A stretch of DNA of 64,000 bases from Micromonospora polyrhachis (GTDB lineage Bacteria > Actinomycetota > Actinomycetes > Mycobacteriales > Micromonosporaceae): positions 4,662,501-4,726,500 of the forward strand of contig NZ_JACHJW010000001.1 of NCBI RefSeq assembly GCF_014203835.1, in the 5' to 3' direction. This document shows, one piece after another, positions 47,001 through 52,362 of this stretch; positions within the stretch are counted from its first letter, which is position 1, and each line of letters opens with the position of its first letter. The position numbers and the translations under genes are program-made. Under the pieces are notes generated by a model. The model had not been told where the DNA came from and ran no database searches. It saw only the letters and a program-made list of their open reading frames with translations.

Positions 47001-48124
47001 GCGGAGCCAGCCGGAGCCCCGGCGGCCGGGCCACCGGATGCACCGGGAGCACCGGTGTTACCCGGTGCATCTGTTCCGGCCGGGTTGGCGTCTGTTCCGG
47101 CAGGGTTGGCACCGGGGCCAGTCGGGTTGGCGTCGGGGCCGCGTGGGGAGTCGGGACCTCCGTTTTCGAGACCGATGAATTGCTGGATCCGGAGGTGGTA
47201 CTGGTTACCGATCTGCTCGCGCAGTCCTCCGGTGACCACGCCGACACCGAACCGGCCCACGGCACCGACCAGGTTGTCGGTGCTGGGTGTCCAGTCTCCC
47301 TGCTCGAAACCCACCGCAAGATAGTTCGTCAGGTTGTTGGTGACCTGGTCGTGTAGGCCCTCGGCGAGGGTCTGCGCCCCCCACTGCAGGGTGGGAGTTC
47401 TGAGCTTTTGGGCCAGGTTCCGCAGCGCCAGCAGCGGTTTTGTGAGGACCTCGCCGATCCCTCCACCGACGGAACCCCATTTCAACGACTGCAGCAGATG
47501 AGCGCCGTCGTATCCGTCGCGGGTGCCCTCGGCGTTCTGGATAGCTTGAGCGGTGGCGTCGGAGGAGAGCTCCTGCAGCCCTTCGGTAGCTGCCTCGCGG
47601 CCGAGCCGAATAATGAACCTCTCCCGCAGGCTGCCGATCAGCAGGCGGTAGGCGGCCTGGGTGACGGCGCGGGTGGCAAGAATCGGCCCGGCGTTGGCGG
47701 CGGCCATGAATCCGGCGCTGAACAGCATCGCGAGCGCGATGATCGCCAGCTCGACGCAACACCAGATGACAGAGATGACGATGGTGAGCTTCTCGTGCTC
47801 GATGGCCCGGGCGGAATGGTCCATCACTTCGGCGATGTTCTCCGCTCCGCCGGTGAGCTTCGGCATCACGTTCTCGAACTTGTATCGCCAGTGGTTCTGG
47901 AACTGGGCGGCCGACGGGCCACCCCACAGGTTGCCCAGATCCGTCTGCGCGGACCCGAGGTCCCGCCCGGCAGTTTGCAGGATCTCGGCGAGGGCCAAGA
48001 GTTCGCGGGAGTACTGCCAGAGGCTGTCCTCGTCGCTGTCCGGCCAGGTCGACCCGCCGCCGACGAGCGTGACAGCGTCCCACACCCAGTCCCAGACGCC
48101 CAGGTCCGGCTTCTCTACTCCCAC
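35072..48124 (-). CDS. Giant 4,350-residue WXG100-like multidomain protein, probable type VII substrate
   Basis: The N-terminus (1-110) is a helical WXG100-like domain: WPDSDEDSLWQYSREL, then W67-G-G in LGNLWGGPSAAQFQNHW. A hydrophobic stretch follows at about 113-140. Residues ~330-700 are a Pro/Ala/Thr/Gly-rich stalk. Two modules of about 1,780 residues follow (from ~713 and ~2,516). Each has a GWGGDEDPRDRD entry motif, long helical or coiled regions, a beta-rich FDVE(I/L)RF part, an EREA..KEKHEVSLSP core, hydrophobic segments (about 2,000-2,140 and 3,780-3,930) and a closing PPGVQDI. The Pro-rich tail shows no toxin domain I know. It follows YbaB- and EspC-like genes beside the ESX locus. 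Codon 1,449 is TTA. Confidence 0.8.
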   Translation of the reverse strand: MGVEKPDLGVWDWVWDAVTLVGGGSTWPDSDEDSLWQYSRELLALAEILQTAGRDLGSAQTDLGNLWGGPSAAQFQNHWRYKFENVMPKLTGGAENIAEVMDHSARAIEHEKLTIVISVIWCCVELAIIALAMLFSAGFMAAANAGPILATRAVTQAAYRLLIGSLRERFIIRLGREAATEGLQELSSDATAQAIQNAEGTRDGYDGAHLLQSLKWGSVGGGIGEVLTKPLLALRNLAQKLRTPTLQWGAQTLAEGLHDQVTNNLTNYLAVGFEQGDWTPSTDNLVGAVGRFGVGVVTGGLREQIGNQYHLRIQQFIGLENGGPDSPRGPDANPTGPGANPAGTDANPAGTDAPGNTGAPGASGGPAAGAPAGSAAPAAPTGPAAPAGPAAPTGPTAPTGPAAPAGPTAPADPGDPAAPVEPTAPVGGPGTQGPAESGGPSTGPGDPAAPSTSQGDPAAPSTSQGDPAAPPAPADTGTDTPTGPASQAGTPTPGEPGAVHDAPPASPVETGDAPGTRAGEPDPVGRPGDNPTTGDAQTSPAIPGQPASEPEASAQPAPTQEPTAATPGDAGARPEATSGDSGPSRVGIAQGNVLFPVGSITPGGTRSSVRLPANSRSGQPPAEQPPPVETTPAAPVDSSQGPADSAEPTPTQTPPADTAPAGTAPVGTTPVGAAPVDTATAERDRTEQEPAEQTPAMPVAPPAPDTPDGTQLQEDRPGSGGRGGPNGPTGTQGWGGDEDPRDRDTRPLEVKMAEATLDAFYATIAYFEAVAAGTIRSEDVTRRAAARIVGKLRRDLLPEVDRLRAAVSAPVVDASAVADIESRVRAAIADLPGRDGKTVRTILTEWSNAAHEIRGLLDITARIRATFTTIGAERGPLAGRIAEATERLRAARARLWAAGANSDLPSAERRALVIALKDAATDLANLQRSLAPVLDGFAAADQMVETLRLILDQASTHLVELSTDMEAQAETALYTMASQIDAQVQAITLHRQRVIDRLATADTTEPAREILPDLNDVVQSAGNVRKQLAGEVAALSEAHIELIEARNTTTAASGSIAHLIGERAQARLSPLVKQVDQLRAQAQTAVEALLTAMAGPDKEARSKALAAVTDTRRALAEGRNALTVAMDRAVEEADVAARVAAMDQAALDSMLDEAARNLGVEWASAERVPETETTLEWVEGPTPAPDPDSEPDPDPDPDRQKPEPPPGDTGPNRGKKLVARQTPVSETPSGRRRIRFTPPAWAHDPYRNTFDVEIRFVPLPEGTPYRIRLPSDDDVRASTTYPLVVLEVSAALIGEAELGVALLGDALAESGEKVLLAERGRWLGEATNPETRPGWLRRWPRRRSAGDESRWRRLVRAAAETLTGTPAETSTDTQADPSVRVVRHLAGMGLLTDQTDSDRRRRSLRGRLTEDPEHQLIALRMMDTRSTADREAALAALDSSARRYATRPLQDEQAADRPTRESVPRNVAVTGSELLRDGDDAVLTVQLPPAEGQQGERINIAVRVVDEPAVPGAAVRLETDPDGNMTVVVRSNASDQAIAVDTAGTLAELALLHEKPKADTPPAETPSTSLTERRAVARAEAQLKVLAEFRMRSSLLERTVINQMADELLARMPAVGVPSADVDRLTALDLGARRVDSLRRVGLSYRLLIGPPDRATAGVGFHLYRRLFTAFSSWWYAEDTNTHAGRSDQQTQMTALRSFLRDPVQGLSDKKAAATVAAQSEPARFKLPGPETAPSVYRWPTHPNRAENWEKRLPGATAGGLASLIPLWKGNPDEFRGTAVQGRWAQLALSMHVLGSEVASSGFAQAEVDYIKDKPEREAANKEKHEVSLSPDERRNRAAGMLTYPVTELRETVLRLLSENGTLDPRERTRLLELLLRLRADLTEAQQQMANEVRHKLTDMAYRRRRITLFRRAGSAPVVNVDGVPMTYTMAGRGYASGAPRLSSNAGRVAGQQGATGLNSVLLQMLMSKMKGPGRTDPATTPANSTPDVPAGLPLQFTVSNALISVLGHGILYGIGWSRLKVEEVADRQAVDAWDARRAIDDTLRDIAAIERMLRDEAAPQQPAARRRLANLIMGGFGDAVRLRLADRAAGRPNEVYWWSQLFYKHGPPLLGRLGFALVFGTVLITLGAAPALLLGMLKGSLKVVAAASLGETPMRVWGPAHKRAQAQKAMRTDMAARPDTLEDMALLAVQLGEQVRDAAAKIRPAPVASSDNTPSRRARLAQVGRDLFYINTGLRDYLQRDRPPVLRPGPNRSTPGRLNPADRMAMRRIHELLGDLARSAALATRDAPPLTPESELLTGALDPELLKAELVRELARLGLLNIQPGSDIRWKAAEGFLQRRYGLSLEQASILSELRGTDPATLPPGEIRDALLEGLTEQQAVTAALQQMAESGRMELDGPIRMVELQDQSTLRFTVEGHIVGGHATRIGFEVAPLPPGVDGQLQPALPGESTRRLLISPQVMTDPARLADLFSVILSQVQEHGGQLPPGVQDIRRPFGNVPPASPPPPADPPGDAQNPDDPGSGGRGGPGGPVGPRGWGGDEDPRDRDPQSPQVRVAEATVDAVYATIAYFEALADGTILPEGVQPGSLEATAVASVARAYVAMLRQDLLPEVNRLAAALRAPNIDEAAVAALDASVHALIAALGAPAIDSAALAAVSVFDTSVPAVVAKLIDDIGAHNHLAQRLRNAQDVGESLGKTGRIRATFTALGIEGSPLAGRIAEAAERLRVARAKLWAAGTNDDLTAAERDELVTAMDEAAKDLADLHESLKPVMDQLTAADTTIKWLEDTLYDARSVVAEATDLNAAQAQAALDIVSHQIDQRVQAIVQQRQRIADQLAVADTTVPATEIMPALADAVKAANDLRTRLSRERGAMLETWMEADSARNATTDAHRRTVTRLGQRAWSRMLPLLEQVQQRETQALAAVDALLAAMTGPDEEARTKAVADVWETRKALTEARTALTSTVNHAINEADLAASLAGMDEAALDRMLDQAVEELNADSARARAERLPGTRTIRFTPQEWAQDPDRKTFDVELRFALLPEGNLYNVQVPSDADVAESETYPTVVVELSAALIGESGLDVALLKDVIADSGEQVLSARRGLWLGDSTNPETRPGWLRLGPLRLSAADKSRWRRLAQTAHERSDNPSRRVVRRLAEMGLLTDQTDSARRRGKLRRILTGGRHHRLIALRMMDTRSAADKKKVLAALDSRARRYVNRSDAAIDGVRLRQDSGESVLTVQLPATEGQLGRTVDIPVQVLDEPAVPGAAVRLATDADGKLTIVVRSDASDQAIAIDVAGTLAELALLQGEPQADAASRAVARTEAQLNTLFGFREFATPLERTLMNHMAAELLLRFRAVGVPTADNKRMTTLANWNLKREFAAQLLLGLWLPATGTIDPTSGLAWAGLARFLLNRLNVDARPTQHIPLYRLFAKPLRSLIGPPDPSTVGLGFHQFRRILSASAAWAYADLTNEHANRGPEQTEMSRNRAYVRDMSQALADNKAAGVVASQSEPVRFKPPDPDVAPSLYQWRTHPDRGENWAKRLGGAAAGGIASALPLWAKDPGDFNSSPVQGRWAQLALSAYVLGGEVGGTGFGQAEADYVKDKPEREAADKEKHEVSLSPDARRNSAAGLLTYPLGKLYEKVRKLRNEGGTLDPQDRARLLTLLRRLRADLTEAQSTMAREVEHKLRDMEYRRQLITPIRRAGAVPVAWLDGRAVTYTMAGRGYASGAPRLSDNMGRVGVQQVPGGVNSVLTQLALNAMRNKPPLEEALALKFSVVNGVVTIVGQAFYGAGWSQVKVDEVADRQAVEAWDARRAIDDALRDIDHIERMVWGNDLPQRPAAQRQINGLRDRIKRRLFDPAMGGLANRLKGGFGDAARQRMADSIAGRPNDIYWWSQLFSKHGPATLARLALTLAGGTVLVLFGASPALLIAMLKGSLTISGANAIGETPMRVWGSAHKRAQSQRALHMDMAARPDSLVDMAQMAMELGETVKTAAAEITPAPVVDSRDDTPSRRDRVAQVGRDARNIDAGLRSHLLRNLPSVLRPGPNRPEPGRLNTADRTAMKRVRARLEDLERAARLADRNAPVPAAIEPDMLEADLVRRFAELGLLDSQPGSEERWVADADFLKRRYGLSDEQLGRLRTISAVTLENVRPGKVHDALVESLADHTMRHRVTTALQQMAESGQMERIGPLHMVEFQDSNTLRFTVPGRIVEGLVNELVRFEVTPLPAGLDAQLRPGSPGDPVRRLLIAPQTMLDPARLADTFTVLLSWLQESGVRLPPGVQDIGRDALDPQGPDRDDPDPGGPGPDDPTPPSGGPDRPDAGPAAPPPRGPARSSPIADGLRGGPPATTDPT
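35280..45990 (-). repeat. Two tandem ~1,780-residue modules in the giant gene
   Basis: Module A covers about 40,645-45,990 and module B about 35,280-40,590. Landmarks recur at an offset of about 1,790 residues: GWGGDEDPRDRD, ATIAYFEA, PETRPGWLR, VQGRWAQLALS, KDKPEREA, GRGYASGAPRLS, ETPMRVWG, PPGVQDI. Over a ~100-residue stretch around VQGRWAQLALS I count about 70% identity by eye. The coiled parts differ more. Confidence 0.9.
46719..46808. repeat. Three 30-bp repeats in the stalk of the giant gene
   Basis: Units at 46719-46748, 46749-46778 and 46779-46808 encode a ten-residue repeat of the STSQGDPAAP type. The first two differ by one base; the third has diverged. The repeat is in frame inside the Pro/Ala-rich stalk. 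Confidence 0.9.
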
Positions 48125-48131
48125 TGAACGG

Positions 48132-48443
48132 CTATACGCGGATGTTCAGCGGAGCGGCGGCAGACCGGTCCGTTTCGAGGAGCCCGTTGACCGCGTTCGC
48201 AGCGGTGGCGGTGTCAGTCGCGGTGGTGTCGAAGAAGGCCGCCATGTCACCGAGTGAATCGTTGGCCGCGGTGATGTTCTGCTGCAGCTGTGCCCCGACT
48301 TCGCCGCCGCCGATCACGACGGGGACGGCCAGTATGCGCTCGACTTGCGCCCGCACGGCTGCCTGGTGCCGGGCGGCCCTGGCCTGTAGGTCCGCCATCG
48401 CCTCCCGGGCACCCGGCCCCAGCCGACTCTCCACGTTGCTCAC
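48132..48443 (-). CDS. Small helical protein, EspC/ESX-target-like
   Basis: This 103-residue, almost entirely helical protein is Ala-rich and has no signal peptide (EAMADLQARAARHQAAVRAQ, LQQNITAANDSLGDMAAFFD, TATAANAVNGLLETD). Its size, helix-turn-helix layout and place between a YbaB-like gene and a WXG protein resemble EspC-type type VII targets. The similarity is structural impression rather than motif. Its ATG overlaps the YbaB stop (ATGA), and it ends 7 bases before the giant gene starts, so the three are one coupled unit. Confidence 0.65.
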   Translation of the reverse strand: MSNVESRLGPGAREAMADLQARAARHQAAVRAQVERILAVPVVIGGGEVGAQLQQNITAANDSLGDMAAFFDTTATDTATAANAVNGLLETDRSAAAPLNIRV

Positions 48444-48844
48444 TCTTCCGTCAACGGCAGGCGCTGGCGCATCCGCTCCATCACCTGGGTGAGATCACCT
48501 GATGCGTACGAGTCAAAGGAATCTCCATCGACGTAGGGCTGACAGATTTCCTTGACCCGCTCCCTGGCCTCTGCCGCCGCCACCTCGATGGTGTCCAGGA
48601 TGGTACGCGCGAGCGCTGCGGCGTCGGCGTCGTGGTAGATGCGCGGATCGAGGTGTAGGTCGCGAGGCTTGCCGTCACTACCGACCGTTGCCCGGACCAA
48701 CCCGTCGCGGGACACCGCGGTCACCGACACCTGCCCGATCCTCTCCTGAAGACCGTCCATCGAGTCGGTGATGCGCTGCAGTTGGCCGGTCAGGTCACGT
48801 GCCCGCGCACGCATCGCCGCCAGCATTTCGTCATCCACGCGCAT
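48440..48844 (-). CDS. YbaB/EbfC-family protein (EspL-like)
   Basis: This protein of about 134 residues has the YbaB fold: an N-terminal helix (MLAAMRARARDLTGQLQRIT), a beta sheet with VSVTAVSRDGLVRATVGSDG and PRDLHLDP, and a C-terminal helix ALARTILDTIEVAAAEA. In mycobacterial ESX-1 loci the YbaB-like EspL accompanies secreted Esp proteins, and this gene heads the unit containing the giant protein. A TACAGT box 6 bases before the ATG and the lack of a ribosome site suggest a leaderless mRNA. Confidence 0.82.
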   Translation of the reverse strand: MRVDDEMLAAMRARARDLTGQLQRITDSMDGLQERIGQVSVTAVSRDGLVRATVGSDGKPRDLHLDPRIYHDADAAALARTILDTIEVAAAEARERVKEICQPYVDGDSFDSYASGDLTQVMERMRQRLPLTEE

Positions 48845-48961
48845 GGCATGACTGTAGCCATAGGACACTTGGCGCACTAGATTCGGTTCCGATACGCGGG
48901 ACACGCATCGCCGGGCCACAGCCGCCCCGAGGGCGCGAAGCGGGGTGGAGAGGAGCAACCG

Positions 48962-50125
48962 GTGGTACGGCGACTCGCGGCGGTAGTCCTGATGGCGGCA
49001 TCCGTACTGGTGCTCTCCCCGGCTCCAGCCCACGCCGCCTCCTGCGGCTACCAGAGTAAGCCGGTGGCCGCACCGAAGATCTCCGTGACCTCGTGGGCCC
49101 AGCGGCTGCTCGACCTGCCCAGGGCGCACCAGCTCGCCACCGGTTCGGGCGTACGCGTGGCGGTCGTCGATTCCGGTGTAGACAGAAGACATCCGCAGCT
49201 GGCGAAGGCCGTTCAGACCGGCTGGGATGTCACCACAGGCGGATCAGGTGGCACATTGGACTGTCAGCGCCAGGGGCATGGCACCGCGATCGCCAGCCTC
49301 ATCGGTGCCCGACCCGCCAGCGACGCCTCCCTCGTCGGCGTGGCGCCGCAGGCCACCCTCCTGCCGATCCGGGTCGCTGACAACGACCCTGCCACCGATG
49401 CTCCGGTCTCCGCGGCCGCGCTCGCGACGGCGGTCACCGAATCCGAGCGGTTGGGTGCCGATGTCATCCACATCTCCTACTCGCTCGCGGTCGACGACGC
49501 GCGCCTGCGCGCCGCGGTTGCCAGGGCGATCAAGAGTGGAGTCGTGGTGGTGGCCGCCGCCGGGGACGGACTACCCGGTCCGAGTTACCCCGCCGCCTAC
49601 GACGGCGTCGTCGGGGTAGGCGCACTGGCCGCGTCGGGCGACGTCCTGGACGGCTCGGCACGTGGTCCGCACGTCGACCTTGTCGCACCCGGCGAGCAAC
49701 TGGTGGCGGCAGCGCGGGTCGGGGGGCACACCGTCGTCGGCGGTACGCCGGCGGCCGCCGCCGTGGTCAGTGGTGCTGCGGCGCTGCTGCGCGGATCGCA
49801 TCCGCAGTGGACGAACGAGGAGGTGGTGCGTCGGCTGCTCGCCACAGCCGACGGCACCGCCGGTGGTACCGGCAATGCCGCGTTCGGGCAGGGCAGCGTC
49901 AACCCGTACCGCGCGTTGGTCGAACCGGCCGCGACCGTCGGTGCCGTGCCCACCTGGGCCCCTGCGCCCGCGACGTTGGCGCAGGCCCCCACCCGCCCAG
50001 GCTGGCCCGGTTCGTGGCGGGTCGCTCTGGCGTGCGCAGCACTGTTCGGCCTCGGGGCCGCCGGGCTGTTGACCGGGCGGGCGGTGGCGCGCACCCATCG
50101 GCAGCGCCACCGCCCGTCCGGCTGA
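48962..50125 (+). CDS. mycP: Mycosin-like subtilase with replaced catalytic Ser (pseudo-protease)
   Basis: This 387-residue protein has a signal peptide (1 to about 26), the mycosin N-terminal Cys (ASCGYQ), a subtilase domain and a C-terminal anchor (WRVALACAALFGLGAAGLL). The catalytic Asp70 (VVDSGVD) and His106 (QGHGTAIAS) are present. The Ser motif GTS reads G-T-P (Pro263, codon CCG at 49748-49750) in VVGGTPAAAAVVSGAAA. The oxyanion position reads AAAGDG where Asn is usual, though mycosins may vary here. Mycosins also stabilise the ESX complex without cleaving anything, so a structural role is plausible. GAGGAG precedes the GTG. It diverges from the YbaB gene. Confidence 0.9.
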   Translation: MVRRLAAVVLMAASVLVLSPAPAHAASCGYQSKPVAAPKISVTSWAQRLLDLPRAHQLATGSGVRVAVVDSGVDRRHPQLAKAVQTGWDVTTGGSGGTLDCQRQGHGTAIASLIGARPASDASLVGVAPQATLLPIRVADNDPATDAPVSAAALATAVTESERLGADVIHISYSLAVDDARLRAAVARAIKSGVVVVAAAGDGLPGPSYPAAYDGVVGVGALAASGDVLDGSARGPHVDLVAPGEQLVAAARVGGHTVVGGTPAAAAVVSGAAALLRGSHPQWTNEEVVRRLLATADGTAGGTGNAAFGQGSVNPYRALVEPAATVGAVPTWAPAPATLAQAPTRPGWPGSWRVALACAALFGLGAAGLLTGRAVARTHRQRHRPSG

Positions 50126-50443
50126 TCAGGCGAGGTTGTTCCTGGAACCGGTACGGGAGATTGCCTCCAGGTTGCGCTCCTCGGCCTGCCTGAAACTGCG
50201 ACTCGCGGCGCCGATCGCACCGGCGAAGTTCACACCGATTTGGTTCAGTTGCTGCGCGCCGGTCTGCCACTGCTGTCGCAGCCCGGTGTAGGCGGCTTTG
50301 GACGCGCCGTCCCAGGTCTGGGAACGCTCGTCCATAAAGCTCTCCAGCACGCGGAGACGGCTCTGCATTTCTTCCAACTGTGCCTGGAAGGTGGCACCGG
50401 CGCGGGCGATGTCCGCGATCGGGACGATCATGGGCTGGGACAT
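50126..50443 (-). CDS. WXG100 protein (EsxA/B-like)
   Basis: This 105-residue helical hairpin protein has the turn motif W-D-G in RSQTWDGASKAAYTGL. Long helices flank it (AGATFQAQLEEMQSRLRVLE and NQIGVNFAGAIGAASRSF). WXG100 proteins are secreted by type VII systems as dimers. I see no clear YxxxD/E export signal at its end, so its partner may carry it. Its stop shares the palindrome TGATCA with the mycosin stop on the other strand. It is co-directional with the second WXG100 gene, 31 bases away. Confidence 0.92.
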   Translation of the reverse strand: MSQPMIVPIADIARAGATFQAQLEEMQSRLRVLESFMDERSQTWDGASKAAYTGLRQQWQTGAQQLNQIGVNFAGAIGAASRSFRQAEERNLEAISRTGSRNNLA

Positions 50444-50474
50444 GTCTGCTTCTCTCCCCTGACCTGGACGGCCG

Positions 50475-50837
50475 CTAGTTGTTGGTCAGCCCGGCGCTGA
50501 CGTAGGTGTAGCTTGCTCCGGCCATCCCCGCGGGCATCGCGCCGACGCCGTCGAGCACGCCAGCCTGGCTGCCGTCGGTGCCCTTCAGGTCCGCCGCGAT
50601 CTGGTTGGAGAGCAAAGTGCTCAGATCACCGAGGGCGGTGCTGATGTTCTGCCACGCGGTCATGAACTTCTGGCGCTCGCCGGCGAAGGCGTCACCGGAC
50701 ATTCCCTCCCAGGGCAGGTTGAGCGTCTTGAGGATGTCGCCCGCCAGGGATTCCAGTCGTTTGCGGGTGTCGTCAGCGAACTGGGCTGCGTCCTCCATGT
50801 CCTGGAATTGAACTTTGACGACCTCGGGTTGAGTCAT
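50475..50837 (-). CDS. WXG100 protein (partner)
   Basis: This 120-residue protein has W-E-G in TLNLPWEGMSGDAFAGER. Helices DMEDAAQFADDTRKRLESLA and FMTAWQNISTALGDLSTLL surround it. The C-terminal ~35 residues are a flexible Gly-rich tail (AGVLDGVGAMPAGMAGAS) that lacks an obvious YxxxD/E. With the gene at 50126 it probably forms the secreted heterodimer of this locus. It lies 56 bases after the PPE-like gene in the eccD-eccB-esx series. Confidence 0.92.
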   Translation of the reverse strand: MTQPEVVKVQFQDMEDAAQFADDTRKRLESLAGDILKTLNLPWEGMSGDAFAGERQKFMTAWQNISTALGDLSTLLSNQIAADLKGTDGSQAGVLDGVGAMPAGMAGASYTYVSAGLTNN

Positions 50838-50893
50838 CGTTTACCGTCCTGCTCTCGTGTGAAAACGCCGAGCCGCAACGCAACTGCCTGAGA

Positions 50894-52348
50894 CTAGCCA
50901 GCCGCCAGCCGGTCCGCTAGGGAGGGACGTCCCTCCGATTTGGACCATTCCGGCCGACGTGGTTCCTTCGCTAGGTCGGCGTGCACCAGCTTGGGCTCTG
51001 CGGCGGGTGCCGGGCGGGGCGCGGCGTCGCCGGCCCGGGTGCGCGCCGGTGGATTCGCTGGGACATCGGCTCCCGATCGCACGGGAAGCGCCTGCGCGCT
51101 GCCCCGGGCGAGTGCCGTCGGTGGCAGGACACCCGGCAGGGGCATCGATCCGCGTCCCAGGGCCGGGACGGGCTCCGCCCCGGTGAGCGGCGGGGTGGCC
51201 GGGGTGCCGAGTAGGCCGCCAGCCGGGGCACCGAATGAGGGCCCACCCGGGGTGCCGAGTGGGGCTCGGCTGGTCAGGCCGGTGTTGCCTGGTTGGGCAG
51301 CCGACTCGGTCGGGCCGCCGAAGCGGCCGGGCAGGTCGGCTCCGAGCCGGCCGGGCGGACCGGCCGTCGGCGGCTGCCCCGGTGTGGTCACGGCCAGCCG
51401 GCCGGTGAGCGCGTTCGGCAGCGCCGGCCCCGCGCCGAGCGCGGCGCCCATCGGCATGGCGGCGAATGGACCGGGTCCTCCGGGGACCTGAGCCGGGGCC
51501 GGGACGGCCGGTGGCAGGCCCGGAGCAGCGGGAGGCCCGGGCGGCACGTTCGGGACCGCCGGCGGCCCGATCGGCCCAGCCGGTCCGGGCGGCAGCGAGC
51601 TGATGCTCGGACCACTGCCGGGCGTGCGGTCGGCGGTCGGTCCGGTCGTCGGTACCGGGCCACCGCCGGCCCACGGCTGCGCGGTGTCGGCACCGGCGTA
51701 CTGCGGGGGCACGACGCCGGGTGCTCCCAGCCAGCGAGCGCCCGCCTCGAAGTTGTCCGACAGCCGCCGGCCCACGGCGATGATGCGTTGCCGGTAGCGC
51801 TCGTGCAGCTCGGGGTAGAACCGTTCCAGCGCGGTGACGAGTTCGGATGCCCCGGCTGCCCGCAGCGCGGTGAGGTCCGGCGGGAAGGCGGGCAGCGGGC
51901 CGACCGCCGCCGCCTGCGGTGCCAGGCGCAGATATTCCTGCTGGAACTCCTGCGCCAGCTTGTCGGCCTCGTCGTGGCGTCGTCGGATGTCCCTCGCGAG
52001 AGTGTCGAGGATGTCGATTTTTTCGGCGATGCCCCGGGTCCACTGGTCGAGGCTGAACGCGTGTGCGCCGGCGAACCACAGGTACTTCGCGCGGGAACCG
52101 CCGGAGGTCCAGGCTCGGCTCAGTGCGCCCATCTGGGCACCGCTGGCACCCGCCAGCCGCTGCATGCCCTCGCGGACGGCGGCGTACCGGTTGGCCAGCC
52201 GTTCGGGGCCGGTCGGGTCCTCGCTGCGGATCGCCGCGTGGACCTCCTCGAAGGTGGTGAAGGACTGCCACTCGGTGCGCGCCGGCGGGGGCACGGCGAC
52301 TTGCTGCGTCTTCTCGCCGGTGCCGTCGAAGGTGAAGTAATCCGCCAC
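50894..52348 (-). CDS. PPE/EspB-like secreted protein with Pro-rich tail
   Basis: This 484-residue protein has a helical N-terminal domain to about residue 215, with a WXG-like turn (SRAWTSGGSRAKYLWF) and long helices (IRRRHDEADKLAQEFQQEYL). A Pro/Gly/Ala-rich tail of about 270 residues follows (GPAGPIGPPAVPNVPPGPPA). The layout resembles PPE or EspB proteins of ESX loci, which pair with a small PE-like protein. The gene 14 bases upstream encodes such a small protein. A classic PPE motif is absent, so the call is by layout and context. Confidence 0.75.
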   Translation of the reverse strand: MADYFTFDGTGEKTQQVAVPPPARTEWQSFTTFEEVHAAIRSEDPTGPERLANRYAAVREGMQRLAGASGAQMGALSRAWTSGGSRAKYLWFAGAHAFSLDQWTRGIAEKIDILDTLARDIRRRHDEADKLAQEFQQEYLRLAPQAAAVGPLPAFPPDLTALRAAGASELVTALERFYPELHERYRQRIIAVGRRLSDNFEAGARWLGAPGVVPPQYAGADTAQPWAGGGPVPTTGPTADRTPGSGPSISSLPPGPAGPIGPPAVPNVPPGPPAAPGLPPAVPAPAQVPGGPGPFAAMPMGAALGAGPALPNALTGRLAVTTPGQPPTAGPPGRLGADLPGRFGGPTESAAQPGNTGLTSRAPLGTPGGPSFGAPAGGLLGTPATPPLTGAEPVPALGRGSMPLPGVLPPTALARGSAQALPVRSGADVPANPPARTRAGDAAPRPAPAAEPKLVHADLAKEPRRPEWSKSEGRPSLADRLAAG

Positions 52349-52362
52349 GTCACCTCTCCGAG

